Assembly (NCBI GenBank): GCA_029224185.1
Contig: CM055193.1
Coordinates: 23,636,059 to 23,700,058 of the forward strand
Length of the DNA stretch: 64,000 nucleotides
From: Karalla daura
Lineage: Eukaryota; Chordata; Actinopteri; Chaetodontiformes; Leiognathidae
Reading direction: 5' to 3'
The notes beneath the pieces were generated by a model, which saw nothing but the letters and a program-made list of their open reading frames with translations, was not told the origin of the DNA and searched no databases. Positions 11,491 to 22,722 of the stretch are shown here, one piece after another. The stretch's first letter is position 1. Each line of letters starts with the position of its first letter. Position numbers and translations under genes: made by a program.

Positions 11491-12639
11491 TAACTCGCTC
11501 TCCGAGTCTAAATTCTACTTTTGGGTCCGGAGTTATTATTCTTAATTTGACATGAGGATTGTATCTCATGTATCTCTCAGCGGGAAGGAAAATTTGTGTA
11601 TTTACCAAAATATTGAACCTTTGCTTGAAAGTGTAATGATTAGTGGAGCCTGTTTAATAACATTTTGATAATTACACTGCGATATCTCATCTCGACACCA
11701 ATGTGTGTTCTGTGACATTACCAACATTTCCATCCATTAGTTAAAAGTCTGGGTTCCGGTTTAGCGTGGGTCGTGGTGGAGATTCACTCTCCAGGTTAAG
11801 CTTAGGCTTTTGCTTGCATTGGCTTTTTGTACAGCTCAGTAATGACAAGCCGAATGACTAACAGGCATTAGAGCATAAAAAGTGCATGTGACGACAGATT
11901 GCAAATTTTGGTTTCAGACAGTTGTCATCACTTTACCCGCAGTACAGACACAATGGGTGCCCGTCTTTTGGAAGCTCTCCAGATATGTTTTTCCTGTCTG
12001 CCCCAAAGTCCACAAAGTGAAGGTGAGTCATCCATCCTCAGCCTCTTTCTTTATGCCGTGGCACAATCTGACCATCCATCCCCTTTCTCTGCACCGCGGG
12101 AAAACCGCCTATTCATCCTCGCTATGCTTCAGTGTAACCACCCATCCATCTTCAGCAGGTTGCAGCAAAACACTGCCATCAGTGCACCACACATCCTTAA
12201 CGTGCAGTGCTGATGGGCCCAAAATTTGTTTAGACACTCATCTGACTCACCGACTCCTTTTTAAAACCTGAATGTTCCCTCTGATGATGAAATCTTTTCT
12301 AATGAAGAAACACGGACAAAAAGCCTGAGAGTATAAAGTCAGGTTTACATATAATCTTAAAATGATATATGAAGCTGAAAGGAAACCTTAAGAAATCCCA
12401 GCAAGGTTAGTACTCCACTCACCTGCTCATCTGCCACTGTATCCAGAACTAGAGGAAGGAAAACAAAAATTCAGCTCCCACTGTAAGATTTGCAGATCTT
12501 GTGCATACTCAGTTATCTAAATACCAGTAATTGTTCTGAACAGTATTTGCATATTAGTGTTTTCCACGTTTTCACGTTCCAAGCTGACCATTCATCAGCA
12601 GAGATTGTTTTGTTCAACATGTCAACATTCTGCCAAAAA
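11491..12639. other. Unique non-coding stretch
   Basis: Two overlapping plus-strand frames (11882-12271 and 11899-12213) lack any recognisable domain. No repeat family seen. Confidence 0.5.
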
Positions 12640-12687
12640 GAAGGCAATGAAAAATGAAGGCAATGAAAAATGAAGGCAATGAAAAAT
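12640..12687 (+). repeat. Three perfect copies of a 16-bp tandem repeat
   Basis: The unit GAAGGCAATGAAAAAT occurs exactly three times in a row with no mismatch, followed by AAAAG. Perfect identity suggests recent expansion. Confidence 0.97.
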
Positions 12688-13626
12688 AAAAGAGAAAGTC
12701 GCCACTGGAAGGTGCCGTCAGCTGCTGAATTCAGTGTTTTGTCAGAAAGTTGGAAATAAAGGCTTTCAGGGCACTGTGGTACTGCTGTTACATCTCAACT
12801 AAAAAATTTAAGCTCATTCTTAGTTTACACCTGCCTGAGCTTCATGTACCTGGATCTGGATGGGGATAAAAAAAAATGCGCCTTGTAAAAGCATCACTGA
12901 ATTTATTTGTGACATGTTGGTTGCTGGAAGTTTGGTTCGAGGTTTCAAATGAAGTCTCTCTTTTCCCTCTGAACTGAAATGTTTGAAGTAGGTCACTCAC
13001 ACTGTGCAGAGCAGGGCTCCAAATGACCATGTGGCTCCATGAAGAACACTTGAAATCAGCCCAGAGGGAACGGGACAGGTTCATTGAAAAGAAAATAAAC
13101 CATCAGATACGTGTACCGAAGACTCATCCCACAGTTTTGTTTACCAGCCTGCAGAGCAACTGGCAACAAGCCAGTCACATGCAGTTCTGTGCATGAACCA
13201 GGTGAACAAACTGCTCGAAGGAAGACAAGCAACTTTGTCTTTGTCCTAGATTACTGAAATGTGTCTCCACTGAATAGCCTACTGCTCGGGTTTGATGCCG
13301 TCTTCATTTCCGTCTGGATTTCCAATTTGCTTGACAGGAGCAGACCTTTTGCATGACACCAGCTCCTACAAGTAATATAAAAGTTGCATCAGCAGGCGGA
13401 TTAAACCTGGTCTTACCAAAGCACAATTTTCCCCTGACATCATTCCCAAAAGATGTCCTGGTAGTTCCTGCTCACTTTCCCTCATCCTCCTCTTCCCCGT
13501 CTCCCAGCCTCTTGCTATTGTAATGCAGGGAGGGAGAAACGAGAGTATTGAAAGCCTTGTTTTCAGCAGCTGCTGCGTGTGTCTCTGTTGAGTTTTTCCT
13601 AATTACCTCCCAGAGGAGCCCTACTG
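12688..13626. other. Unique non-coding stretch
   Basis: No gene or recognised repeat. Confidence 0.5.
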
Positions 13627-13797
13627 CTGTCAGACACAGAGAGAAGAGGGCGAGAGAGAGCCAGATAGAAGTGGGGAGACGGTGGAGGGGAAAGGATGGG
13701 AAGAAAGACGGAGCGTCAACGGGAACAGGAAGACAGCGGTACACAGAAAGAACAGAGCGAGGGAAAGGAAATAAAGTAGAGACAAAAGGAAGATGTA
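13627..13797 (+). repeat. Purine-rich low-complexity block
   Basis: About 170 bases with strong A+G bias on the plus strand (GAGAGAGA, GGAAAGGA, AAGGAAAT and similar). The 88-codon frame through it is a composition artefact rich in Arg, Lys and Glu. Confidence 0.65.
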
Positions 13798-13962
13798 TGA
13801 GATCTTCCATTTAGCCTCAGTCTGCCATGTTCACTGTCACTTCAACTCTGCAAAACAGGTATAATTCTTCCATCTCCGGCTGAGGTGCTTTTTAAAAATG
13901 CATGGAGCCACTGTGCCTCACTGTCCCCAAAACACTCAATTTAATATGGTTATGGCATATGT

Positions 13963-13989
13963 ACACACCCACCCACACACACACACACA
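13963..13989 (+). repeat. (CA)n microsatellite
   Basis: Imperfect start (ACACACCCACCCACAC) followed by a perfect CA run. Confidence 0.9.
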
Positions 13990-14209
13990 GAAATACAAGA
14001 AATATCTGCCTCCTTAATGCTGAAAAGCTATATAAAGCACCACTGTATGTGAGGCCACTATTTTCACCGGCTTTCATATCCTACTTTCTGTAACTCAGTT
14101 ATAGCAAGACTATATGCATTCTGCTCAAAATGGCCTCAGCAAGATCAGTTCTCACCTCGATCACACATTTGAGTGATAAGCCATAAAGTTTGTTTCCCTC
14201 TGAACAAGG

Positions 14210-14459
14210 CGTGACTGTGGCTTAGAGGCAGAGCGTTTGTCCATGCACAAAATGGTTGGTGGTTCAGTCTGAAGTCCACTGCAGCCTATACATCTAAGTG
14301 TCGTTGGGCAAGATGCTCATGTGCCATGCGGGGCAGCCTCTGCCACCAGTGTGTGAATGTTAGTGAATGGGTCAATGTGACTGTTGTCTGTGAAAGCACT
14401 TTGAGTGGTCTTGAAGACTGGGAAATCACTGTGTAAGGACCAGTCCATTTACCATTTAC
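14210..14459 (+). mobile_element. tRNA-derived SINE with LINE-like 3' tail
   Basis: The 5' part has an RNA polymerase III A-box-like TGGCTTAGAGG (14218-14228) and a B-box-like GGTTCAGTCTG (14261-14271), as expected of a tRNA-derived head. The 3' part has the wording typical of abundant fish SINEs: a GTCGTTGGGCAAGA block, GTGTGTGAATG..GAATGGGT, CTTTGAGTGGTC, and an end CAGTCCATTTACCATTTA. Several substitutions from that pattern show it is an old copy. No target-site duplication was resolved. Confidence 0.9.
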
Positions 14460-15300
14460 AAGCCTTTACAGACTTTACAGACACAAGCTGTGAACTACGC
14501 AGAAAGGAACCCACAGGACCTCCTACACCCTCATTGAACGCTTAACCACTCTGGACTGTGAAATAGAGATTTCAAGAGTTTTATCCATAACTGGTTGAAT
14601 GCTGACTTTTTTAGGCCCTCTCTGTCTTTGTTGTATCCCTTGTCCATTATTATTCGTTTAGATTGTTATTATTTTATTCAGATAATTAAAAAATATATTT
14701 GAATGATAGTAGTAAATACAGTTAAAATAAAATTCTACAAGATTTCATTCAATAGAGAGTGTGTCTGTCAAAAGTGTCAGTTGAAAACATCAGGTCAAAA
14801 TAAAATTCTGAGTGATAGATCGGAGATAGAATCTGATCTGATCTCTTTTCATTCTTTAGTTGTTCATGTCTTGTTGGTCATGGTTTTTATGTACTGGTCA
14901 TCGTGTCTTGGTCAGGGACCATTTTATCACATTGTTCTGTGCAGATGAGCCATCTTCTTTCTTAGATTTTATATCCTTTTGTGATTGCATATGACTAGTA
15001 AAGACTGCATGAAGAGCACAGCTTTGTATGACTGAAGGTCACCGTGGGAGGGAAGTGAGATTATCCGTATTATTATTATTAGAAGAACTTGAAATGCTCA
15101 TTTCTCATCTGCACACATCTCATGAAGCGGGGTCTCTTTTGCGAAATCCTTTTTCAGCCTCATTTAATCTCACATTTTGAGATTTCTGGTGGTAATACAG
15201 TGATGGCGGATGCTCAAAAATATGAGTGTTGCATTTGAGACTTATTTTCTACAGTTATCCATTGTTTTATTCATATATCCCGCTGCTTTTGTGAAGCTAA
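14460..15300. other. Unique non-coding stretch
   Basis: AT-rich with no gene. 14587-14628 shares about 40 bp of split similarity with 60495-60556. A CTGATCTGATCTC direct repeat lies near 14833. Confidence 0.45.
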
Positions 15301-15301
15301 A

Positions 15302-15560
15302 GGGGCTTTCACACTGAAAGCAGCAGATGCGAAGTGAGCGGCAAATCTACACTCAAAATCAACGCGGATGACACGCAAATTTAAATCAGGCGGCGCGAAT
15401 GAGGCGTCTGGAGCTTCTGGAACGACGCGAACCAGGAAGTTGGGGGAAAATTGAACTTTTCAGGCGGCATCGCCCCGCGACGTCCAATCAGAGGCGAGTT
15501 TGTCCTGACGTCACAGTCTGCCCAGCAGCGTGGAGGAAACGCTACCTGCGTTAGGGCACC
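15302..15560 (+). mobile_element. Probable DNA transposon end (Harbinger/hAT-like)
   Basis: It begins GGGGCTTTCACACTGAAAG after GCTAAA. A GC-rich body follows with GCGGCGCGAATGAGGCG, GAACTTTTCAGGCGGCATCG and CCAATCAGAGGCGAG words. Fish genomes contain many elements whose ends start with GGG..TTTCACAC and carry a similar body. The mate inverted repeat was not found within the next 700 bases, so this is a one-ended fragment; superfamily assignment is uncertain. Confidence 0.5.
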
Positions 15561-16563
15561 CGATCCTCTATGACCATGCTACAGTTTTTTTTTATTATCG
15601 GGACGGAATCAATAAAGAAGAGGCTCGAGCCCTATTCAGCGAGAAGGCGAGACTCTGGTGAGTTGTGAGACTCTGTGTGGTTGGTTTTACTACGGTACTG
15701 ACTGACTAACTGACTGCTAGTGTGACCTGAAGTGACACCGCTGTAGTTGAACGTATTTGTATTTGACGTTTTAAATTTCCAGCATTTGGGATAAATGCTC
15801 TCAAGCCAATGCAAGCACACCCATCTAGCGCACAGTAGGCACCATTCTGTGGCACTTTATTCATGTCCATATCTGTTTTTGATTTTTAAACAAACGTTTG
15901 GCAGTGACTTGGCCAAAGAAACGTCAGAAACCCCGGTTACTGTAGCAGACAAATTAGATTGACCACCTGGTGTAACATTTGTCATATTGAGTATTTGAAA
16001 TTGGCTTTTGTTCTTTGTTTTTTGATGGTGCCTGTGAATTTATTTGACCCGGTCGGCGTGCGTGCGATTCGTTGTGTTTTCACCGCGTTGTGCATGATGA
16101 TGAGTGATGGTGTCGGCGTCAGAGTAGGGGAGACACCGTCACAGGGTGATGTTCCGGGAGACCTCATTTGCATTTCCAGATGTTGCTCTGGAGGGTGTTT
16201 ATTTGACTTCAGCTACAGTATACAGTTTATTTTGACTAGGTTGTTCGCTGCGGAGGATGCCATTGATACGTAATATCAATAACATCTGCACCTCCGCGGA
16301 GACCTCTGCAATCTGCCCAGTGTTCATTTGTAAAGCCCTCTCTAAAGTCAATGTGCTGCTTGTTTGTTTTCCATAATCACGTCGCTCTTGGCGGCTCAAT
16401 GTTGGGCAAACTAACTCGAGGACTTTTTTTTTTCCAACTGTACGATTTAACTAAGATATCAAGGGAAAATATTAGTAATGCAAACCAAAAAAAATAAGAT
16501 CAAATATCAGTTTAAGTTCTTGTGCAATGGGAACACTTGAGAATTGCAAACCATTGTCATATT
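15561..16563. other. Unique non-coding stretch
   Basis: Contains a T run near 15585-15593, a GACTGACTGACTAACTGACTG motif near 15695-15716, and no gene. It may include the interior of the preceding transposon fragment. Confidence 0.4.
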
Positions 16564-16618
16564 CTTCTTTCTTTCTTTCTTTCTTTCCTTCTTTCCTTCT
16601 TTCTTTCTTTCTTTCTTT
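16564..16618 (+). repeat. (TTTC)n/(TTCC)n microsatellite
   Basis: About 55 bases of CTTT tetranucleotide with TTCC variants, pure pyrimidine on the plus strand. Confidence 0.95.
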
Positions 16619-18740
16619 ACTACACTTGTGCACACAGTTTTACAGAAATGAGTCCTCTGAGAGCCTCTAAAAAGCGTCTCTTTTCTCTCTGAATAATCTC
16701 CGAACAAACGAGTGTTGAGTTTATAGTTTGCTGAGTGGCCTGTGGAATTGAGGCCGCTTAAGAAAAGACAACAAGCTGCAGTCGAAAAAGCTGTGTTTTG
16801 GTTCATTTTACAGCGCTGGTGCAACATCTCGTGTTCTACTTCAATTAAATTTTATTGGAACAGCTCCAGTCCACTCTTGGCCTTGAAAACAGAGCTAAAA
16901 CTCATAGAGTATATCAAAACTACCATGAATTCACATTCCGGCTCATTAGGCAGCCCTACCTTGATTGAAACTACACACAATTTGGACTGCAGAACACCAC
17001 ACCATGGTAAATCCAGTTAAATCATAAATCGGGGGTACCCCATGCTAACATCAGTCATGTGTAAATAGGCCATAAGAAGGTAACACATTGGCTATCAAAG
17101 TGAAGTGCGGCTACCCAAAGAAATCATTTGTAAATTATATCTGAAAAGGGATTTCTTCACTCAAAAGTCTAATGTATCTCCTTCTTTTAATGTCCTTCAG
17201 GATTCATAGCCCAAACACATGCATGCATGTAACATTATAACAGAACAGCTGGTTAATCTGGTTAATTATCAAACTGTGATAATTCACTCTTATTCACAGA
17301 CTTATTAAATTGAGCAGTGATAGTTCTTGAGAGCTTCCCCGAAGAGCCCAGGAGAAGTTCTGTTGGGGAGTGCAGGTGCTGTCACTTTGTCATCAATTTA
17401 ACATTTCCACACTCAATTCAATTCAAGTGCATATTCTTAGCAGAGCAAGTTTTTTACTCAAGTCTCCTTAATTGCTGATTCTCTTTTTGTTTTTATTCTC
17501 CACCTGTTTTCATTTCTTGGCAAAAGGGGATTGTACTAAGCTGTCCTCAGTAAACCCTTGCACAGAACACACCAGTTTGTCATAGAAGAAAGAGCACAGG
17601 CTCTACTCTAATTGCACAAAGCTTCATTTTATTCAAGAGTCTCATGCTGGCATGGAGATAGAACAGTGAGACAACACCATGACCCAGATACTACAACGGC
17701 TCAATGAAATCCAGTCATTAATTTTGTTTTCCAGATTTGTGCTTTTCGCTCTCTGACATGTCAAAATGTCATTTGCGCAAAACAAAAATGCCTCCGAGTG
17801 TTCTCTCTGAAAAGCTTGACCAATGAAACTGCACTAAAGCAAAAAAAAAAAAGAGCCTCTCGTTTTAGTAGGAGAAATATCAGTTTTGTGGCTTTAACAG
17901 ACATCTTAAGCTCTTGCCGCAGATACGTCTCTGGATCTCTGCTGGTTGCACTTGAATCCCATAGCATTGTTGTTTGCTGCCAGGGGCTAAATTGTCAGCT
18001 CTTTTGTGTTCCATGCATTGACCTGGAGGCAGCTCCGCTGGCACTGCTCCACACACCCCGGGGTCACTTCCCGACACTCACTGCTCCTGTCTGCGCCGGG
18101 GCCGACCACAGTGGAGCTGTCAGACAAGTGTCGCGGACGGCTCCCTCGGGGAACATAGTCCAACCTCTTCACTCAGGTGACAGGGGCACAGATAGGCTGT
18201 GTGTTTTCGGAGTGGGGGACAGTGAGGGTGGGCCATGGCTGGGAGCGGGAGGGTGGGGGCGAGGTAGATCCGTGGCTGGGGCCGTGAGGACGAGGTCTAC
18301 CTCGCTGAGCTGCAGCCCGTCCCCGCGAGGCGTGGGCTGTGTGCTACCGGAGGCTCAGGAGAGATGAAAGAACGGGAACGGTAATATTGTGAGTCATGCT
18401 TCCTGACCGACTGTCGGAAAATGTTTTCATATTTCACCGACGCCGAAAAACAAAACGGATCGGTCCAGATTTTATCTCCCTGCAAAAGATGTTTTTGAAC
18501 CTCTCTGTGCGTTCTCCCGGAGGAGGGGACGATACATTTAGGCGCGACTGTGGGCCGCATGTAAACGTTTTACCACTATGGATTCAGTCAATCGAAGCTG
18601 ACAAATCTGAGGCAAAACTGATGGCCGTGACGGATGAAAAACAATCCACGAGCCACACTCCCGTCTACAGGGAGAGCGCGTGTGCCCATCACACACAGGC
18701 CTGGGATTTCAGCTGTGGCCGTGTTCACACCTGTATACCT
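16619..18740. other. Unique non-coding stretch
   Basis: An A run lies at about 17840-17851 and a perfect C/EBP-like palindrome TTGCGCAA near 17773. GC-rich sequence at 18040-18360 underlies a 189-codon plus frame (17798-18367) without recognisable domains, judged chance. Confidence 0.45.
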
Positions 18741-18760
18741 AGCAGCAGCAGCAGCAGCAG
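18741..18760 (+). repeat. Short (AGC)n repeat
   Basis: Between six and seven perfect AGC copies. Confidence 0.9.
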
Positions 18761-19318
18761 AGTGGGTGTATTCGATCAGGGCCGTGCGGGGTGATGACAT
18801 CTGCTCCACTCAGTCACCGTGAATCCCGATGTGGACATATCGATTTTAGAGGCGATGTCAGCACTCCTCGCGGTCGACCTGACCAACTCTTCAGAGACAA
18901 ATCAAACCTCCTTACCGGGATCGCGACGGCTTCATCTGATCCATGTGGAGGGAAAGTACTGTTTGAAAGGTAATGAACATTGATCCAGTTATTCTACACC
19001 CCATATGCAAAGGCAAAGGGCCAGAGCTGATGAGCAGCCCCCCTCACCAAAACCCTAAAGAGAAAAATTCTCCCATCTTCTCCCGTACAAGTGGAACTTG
19101 TATTAAGACGTACAGCATTAGCACAACAACGAATGTATCGAATTTGTGCTTTTTCCGCCTTTTGCTCACACGAGGCAAAACATGCTGTGAGATTCGGGGG
19201 TGCCGTAATGTCGGGATTAAACGCTCACTGAGATCACAGCCACAGTGTGCGAGCGCAAACAAACACGCAGCCTGGGATTTGGGCTTTTGCGGAAGCGACG
19301 ACGAGTGGAGCTTTGGAG
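18761..19318. other. Unique non-coding stretch
   Basis: No gene or recognised repeat. Confidence 0.5.
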
Positions 19319-19345
19319 AAAAAAAAAAAAAAAAGAAGAGAGAAA
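19319..19345 (+). repeat. Poly-A run with purine tail
   Basis: Sixteen A residues followed by GAAGAGAGAAAA. There is no upstream retroelement sequence I recognise, so it is not assigned to a retrotransposon tail. Confidence 0.85.
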
Positions 19346-19777
19346 ATCGGTTATTGTATGGGAGAAGCCAAGGTGGATTTCTCCTTTGTGAATTTACCCA
19401 TGGAAATGAAATGGGATCAGGCAGTGGTATTTATTTATTAATATATCAAGCGAGGGGCATTACCTCAGTGGCATATTATTTTCTCTTCTCCCGGTGCCCC
19501 CCTCCCCTCGACAGGCAGCATTAGTAAATGTGTGCTGACAGCAGAGGTTACCTTGAGCAGGCTGCCGGACCTGGGGGCTGTATGTCTTCATTTACCCCGG
19601 TATCTGCAGATGCCAGGGAAAAGGGAAAGTTATTTTCTGTGTCTGGCCCGCGGGGAAAACTGAGGCTAACGATCTTGGCCATGTTGATTGTTACCTTGCT
19701 CCTAGAATAGCACTTTACTTTTAGGAGCGGGCGCCGGGGAACGCAGGCGGGTTGAGGATGAGAAGGGATGGTGGGGT

Positions 19778-19782
<5 letters not shown>

Positions 19783-19812
<30 letters not shown>
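19783..19812 (+). repeat. (TG)15 microsatellite
   Basis: An uninterrupted TG run followed by AGAGAGAA. Confidence 0.97.
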
Positions 19813-19819
<7 letters not shown>

Positions 19820-20579
19820 ATAGCCCAGGAAAGAGGTAAAGGTTGGAGGTGGAGGTGTTTGGGTCACCGGCTGAACACACACGCGCGCGCAGGCGCACGC
19901 TCCCACACAAATCGGGGGAGCTTTGAACCCAGGTTCCCCGCAGAAGTCAGGCGTGCGGTGTGATTATAGTGAACCTGTGCATCCACCCATTAATCATCCG
20001 GATTATTTAGGTCGTCCTCGATGCAAACGCGTTGCGTTCGGTGCCCCGTTACGCTACGAGTCCAGAGGTGTGAGTGCCGGCGTGAGAGGCTGTGTGGTGT
20101 AAACACATCTGATGCTGCCACCCACAAGTGAAATCGCAGCAGATAAAGTGTTTATGCGCACCAATGTAAACCGCCATCCCTGGCACTAATGCAGCTAATT
20201 TGACGACTGTGACTCAGACCACGTCATCAACGGTTTGCTATTTTAATATACGCTGGTCAAAATTAAACTAATGATTGTGATGGCGATAAACTGGATTTAT
20301 AGAGTGCTGCACAATGAGAACAGAATATTTCAGACTACCAATTAAAAACTGGAATCAATACGATTTTTTTTTTCTGATACAAGGCCAGACGGCAGTGGTT
20401 ATAAACTGTAAAAATGTCTGAAGTGACAAAACATTCATTCGTTCATCCATCATTTTTACAGCCAGTGGTGTCACGGGGGTCTGCTGTAGTCTCCACAGAG
20501 TGAAGGCTCCTCTCCATGGCCTCCTCATGATTTCCTCTGCACGTACAGTACTCGCCTGCTGATCTCCTCACCATCCTCA
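19813..20579. other. Unique non-coding stretch
   Basis: No gene. A short alternating CACACGCGCGCGCAGGCGCACGC tract lies near 19877-19899. Confidence 0.5.
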
Positions 20580-20900
20580 CTCTCCATCGCCGGCTCTCGG
20601 TCCGTCCTCACCGGCCGTATCTTGCAGCCGTACGACATGTGGTTCTGGGCTCGGGACGGAGGGAGGGTATGCCTGCTCTTTCATTCTCAGAGATGGCACC
20701 CTCCGTGCCAGGAACGGCGCCAACTCCCTGAACTGGCTCCGGCCGGCCCGGTGCACGCTGTTAGCGCCGTGTCTGCCCCGCCCCCTCCGCTCAGCATATC
20801 CCCCCGGGGGGGCAGAGGGAATCCACTGCGCTGGTGCCGTATGTGTCGTCATCCTCGTACGAAACTGTCCTCCGCCTCCGGCTGTGGAATCTCCCCTTGG
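20580..20900. other. CpG-rich block
   Basis: High density of CG dinucleotides in CCGGCC and GCGCC contexts, including a CCCCCCGGGGGGG palindrome near 20807. Open frames on both strands (139 and 151 codons) are composition effects. It could be a small CpG island; no promoter element or exon is recognisable. Confidence 0.4.
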
Positions 20901-21439
20901 CAGCGCCTGCAGAGAAAAAAAAACAAAAAAAAAGTTGTGCTGACTGCTTGCAGACTGCCTCCGCTTCTCCTGTGGGCCCAGAGGTCGGGTTGCAGTGTGT
21001 GCAACATGCTGGGTGGAGCTTCTGTTGCCCATGTTCCGTGATTGTGTTCCTTCCCTGTTCCATCACCCGTTCATCTGCCCAGCTCGGGTTCCTGCCCTTT
21101 GTCAAATCTTTGCTACTTTCATTCAGAGGAACGTTTGTGTCACGTTACTCGGCTTTCAATTAAGCTTGTTTTTTGTTTGAAGTCGCCCACTCTCACGCCG
21201 TCGTGCGTTTGTGTCCCTGACAAACACACGACGGCGGCTCATTACGATCCCATGAGACCTCCACAGATAAACCAGCGGCGCACTGGCATGGCTGTTAAAA
21301 CAGGGGGAAGTGGAAGGACAGGTGAATGTGTGACCACTGGGATCTCTCTCTAACAACCCATCAAGATATTTCAGTGACTCGTGTACTGCTCGGCCGAACG
21401 GCGGCGCGTCAGCAATGGATTCTTGACTTCATCCCTGTT
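20901..21439. other. Unique non-coding stretch
   Basis: Starts with two A runs separated by C (near 20914-20934); nothing else recognised. Confidence 0.5.
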
Positions 21440-22480
21440 TATCTGAAAAAAGACGGAGAATTCATGAGTGAGCCATTTTCAATATAGGAATTAACTAGGG
21501 TTGTTAAATGTCTGAATGAATCTCCCGGGGAGGAAAGTCTCTCTTCTCCGTTATATAAGGAATTTAGCGATATCCTTATGCCGTCCTTAATGGAACTCCT
21601 CAATTTAGCTATGGAGGAAAAATGATTTCCTGAATCATTCTCCCAGGCCACTTATCAGCTATTCACAAAAACAGGGAAAGACCCACTTAAGTACGCCTCC
21701 TACTGGTTAATTTCCCTGCTGAATAGTGATTATGAACCAGTAACCAAAGTGATTTCCAAGGGGTTAGGGACCTTTTCTCCCATTTCTTCTTAGTGTTGAC
21801 CAAGAGGGCCTACCCTCCCTAGACTTTCCTATTTACTCAGCAAAAAAAGTTTCTTGTCAATAGCCACTAATAAGACAGGTTGTCCGGTTATATCTCTAAA
21901 GGTCATACATTTACCTGTGTTATGAATCTGCAAATGTTTCCGATTACTGAACCACAGAAATCTGGATTTGAGAAGGAGAGGAGTTCTAGATGTGGGATCA
22001 ATCCATTCGGTGAGGGGGAGAATATTTACATTACAGCCATGGTGTAACATGTACGCCACTTTCATGATACTGCTCATTTCCATTGATTTTCAAATCAGAC
22101 CCACTGTATCATCTCACTCTTTCCAAGCCTTTCATCGCTCAGTTTTAGATGTGGTCTAGTTTAAGCACTTTCCTTCATTCCACTTGGCTGTATAATAAAC
22201 TACAAGGCTTTTGGCATGAGCTCTGCGATGCCTTATCCACAATTCATGGACTTGCTTTCCCAGTGGATCCAGCGAAATGCCTTTTGGGCAACCTCTCAAA
22301 TTCTAATCTTACACGTGGTCATTTCATCAGACTTACAGAAATCCTACTGTCCAATGCCAAAAATTGTATTGCGGTGAAATGGATGTCAGATCTCCTATTT
22401 CCATTTGGATTATGCGTCCTAGAGGTGGAGTTACGGACCTCTGCAAAAGGTAACTCACTCTTTAAGGAATGAGACAGCTT
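21440..22480 (+). pseudogene. Decayed L1/Tx1-type LINE ORF2 (reverse transcriptase and C-terminus)
   Basis: Broken frames translate to the N-terminal half of a non-LTR reverse transcriptase. SPGEES..YKEFSDILMP corresponds to the usual PG.DG..EFYK block; TKTGKDPLKYASYWLISLLN (about 21667-21726) matches the GKDP..SYRPISLLN block; VDQEG (21795-21809) matches the DQ.GF block. The central RT with its catalytic aspartates is not recognisable. A second open segment (22149-22472) has FWHELCDALSTIHG, CLLGNLSN and AKNCIAVKW, matching the C-terminal FW, CLLG and AKK.I...W blocks of fish L1/Tx1 LINEs. In-frame stops and the central loss make it dead. Confidence 0.85.
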
Positions 22481-22604
22481 TAGGTCGTTCCTCTACACTG
22501 GAATTATAAAAGGGCCTTCTATGAGCGCGGAAGCTAACAAGCTCTCACTCAAGCAATTGCTTTTAGAGTCTTTAATCAATCTTAGTGCATGTTTTTATAT
22601 TGAA

Positions 22605-22722
22605 GGAAGAACCCGTGCAGACAGGGGAAGAACATGCATACCTCACACAGGGTCCTTCATTCTGACTGGGATGCAAACCAGCGACCTTCTTGCTATGAGG
22701 CGACAGCACCCATGTAGCCAGC
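22605..22722 (-). mobile_element. tRNA-derived SINE (DANA/HE1-like), truncated
   Basis: Read on the minus strand it starts TGGCTACATGG (A-box-like, complement of 22710-22720, 9 of 11 consensus bases). It continues GGTGCTGTCGCCTCATAGCAAGAAGGTCGC and GGTTTGCATCC (B-box-like, complement of 22669-22679, 9 of 11), then GTATGCATGTTCTTCCCCTGTCTGC. This order is characteristic of the tRNA-headed SINEs widespread in teleosts. It lies just 3' of the LINE relic; the 3' half is missing. Confidence 0.9.

Noticed and set aside
17798..18367. 189-codon plus-strand open frame
   Set aside because: No domain, GC-rich second half, no supporting splice or start context.
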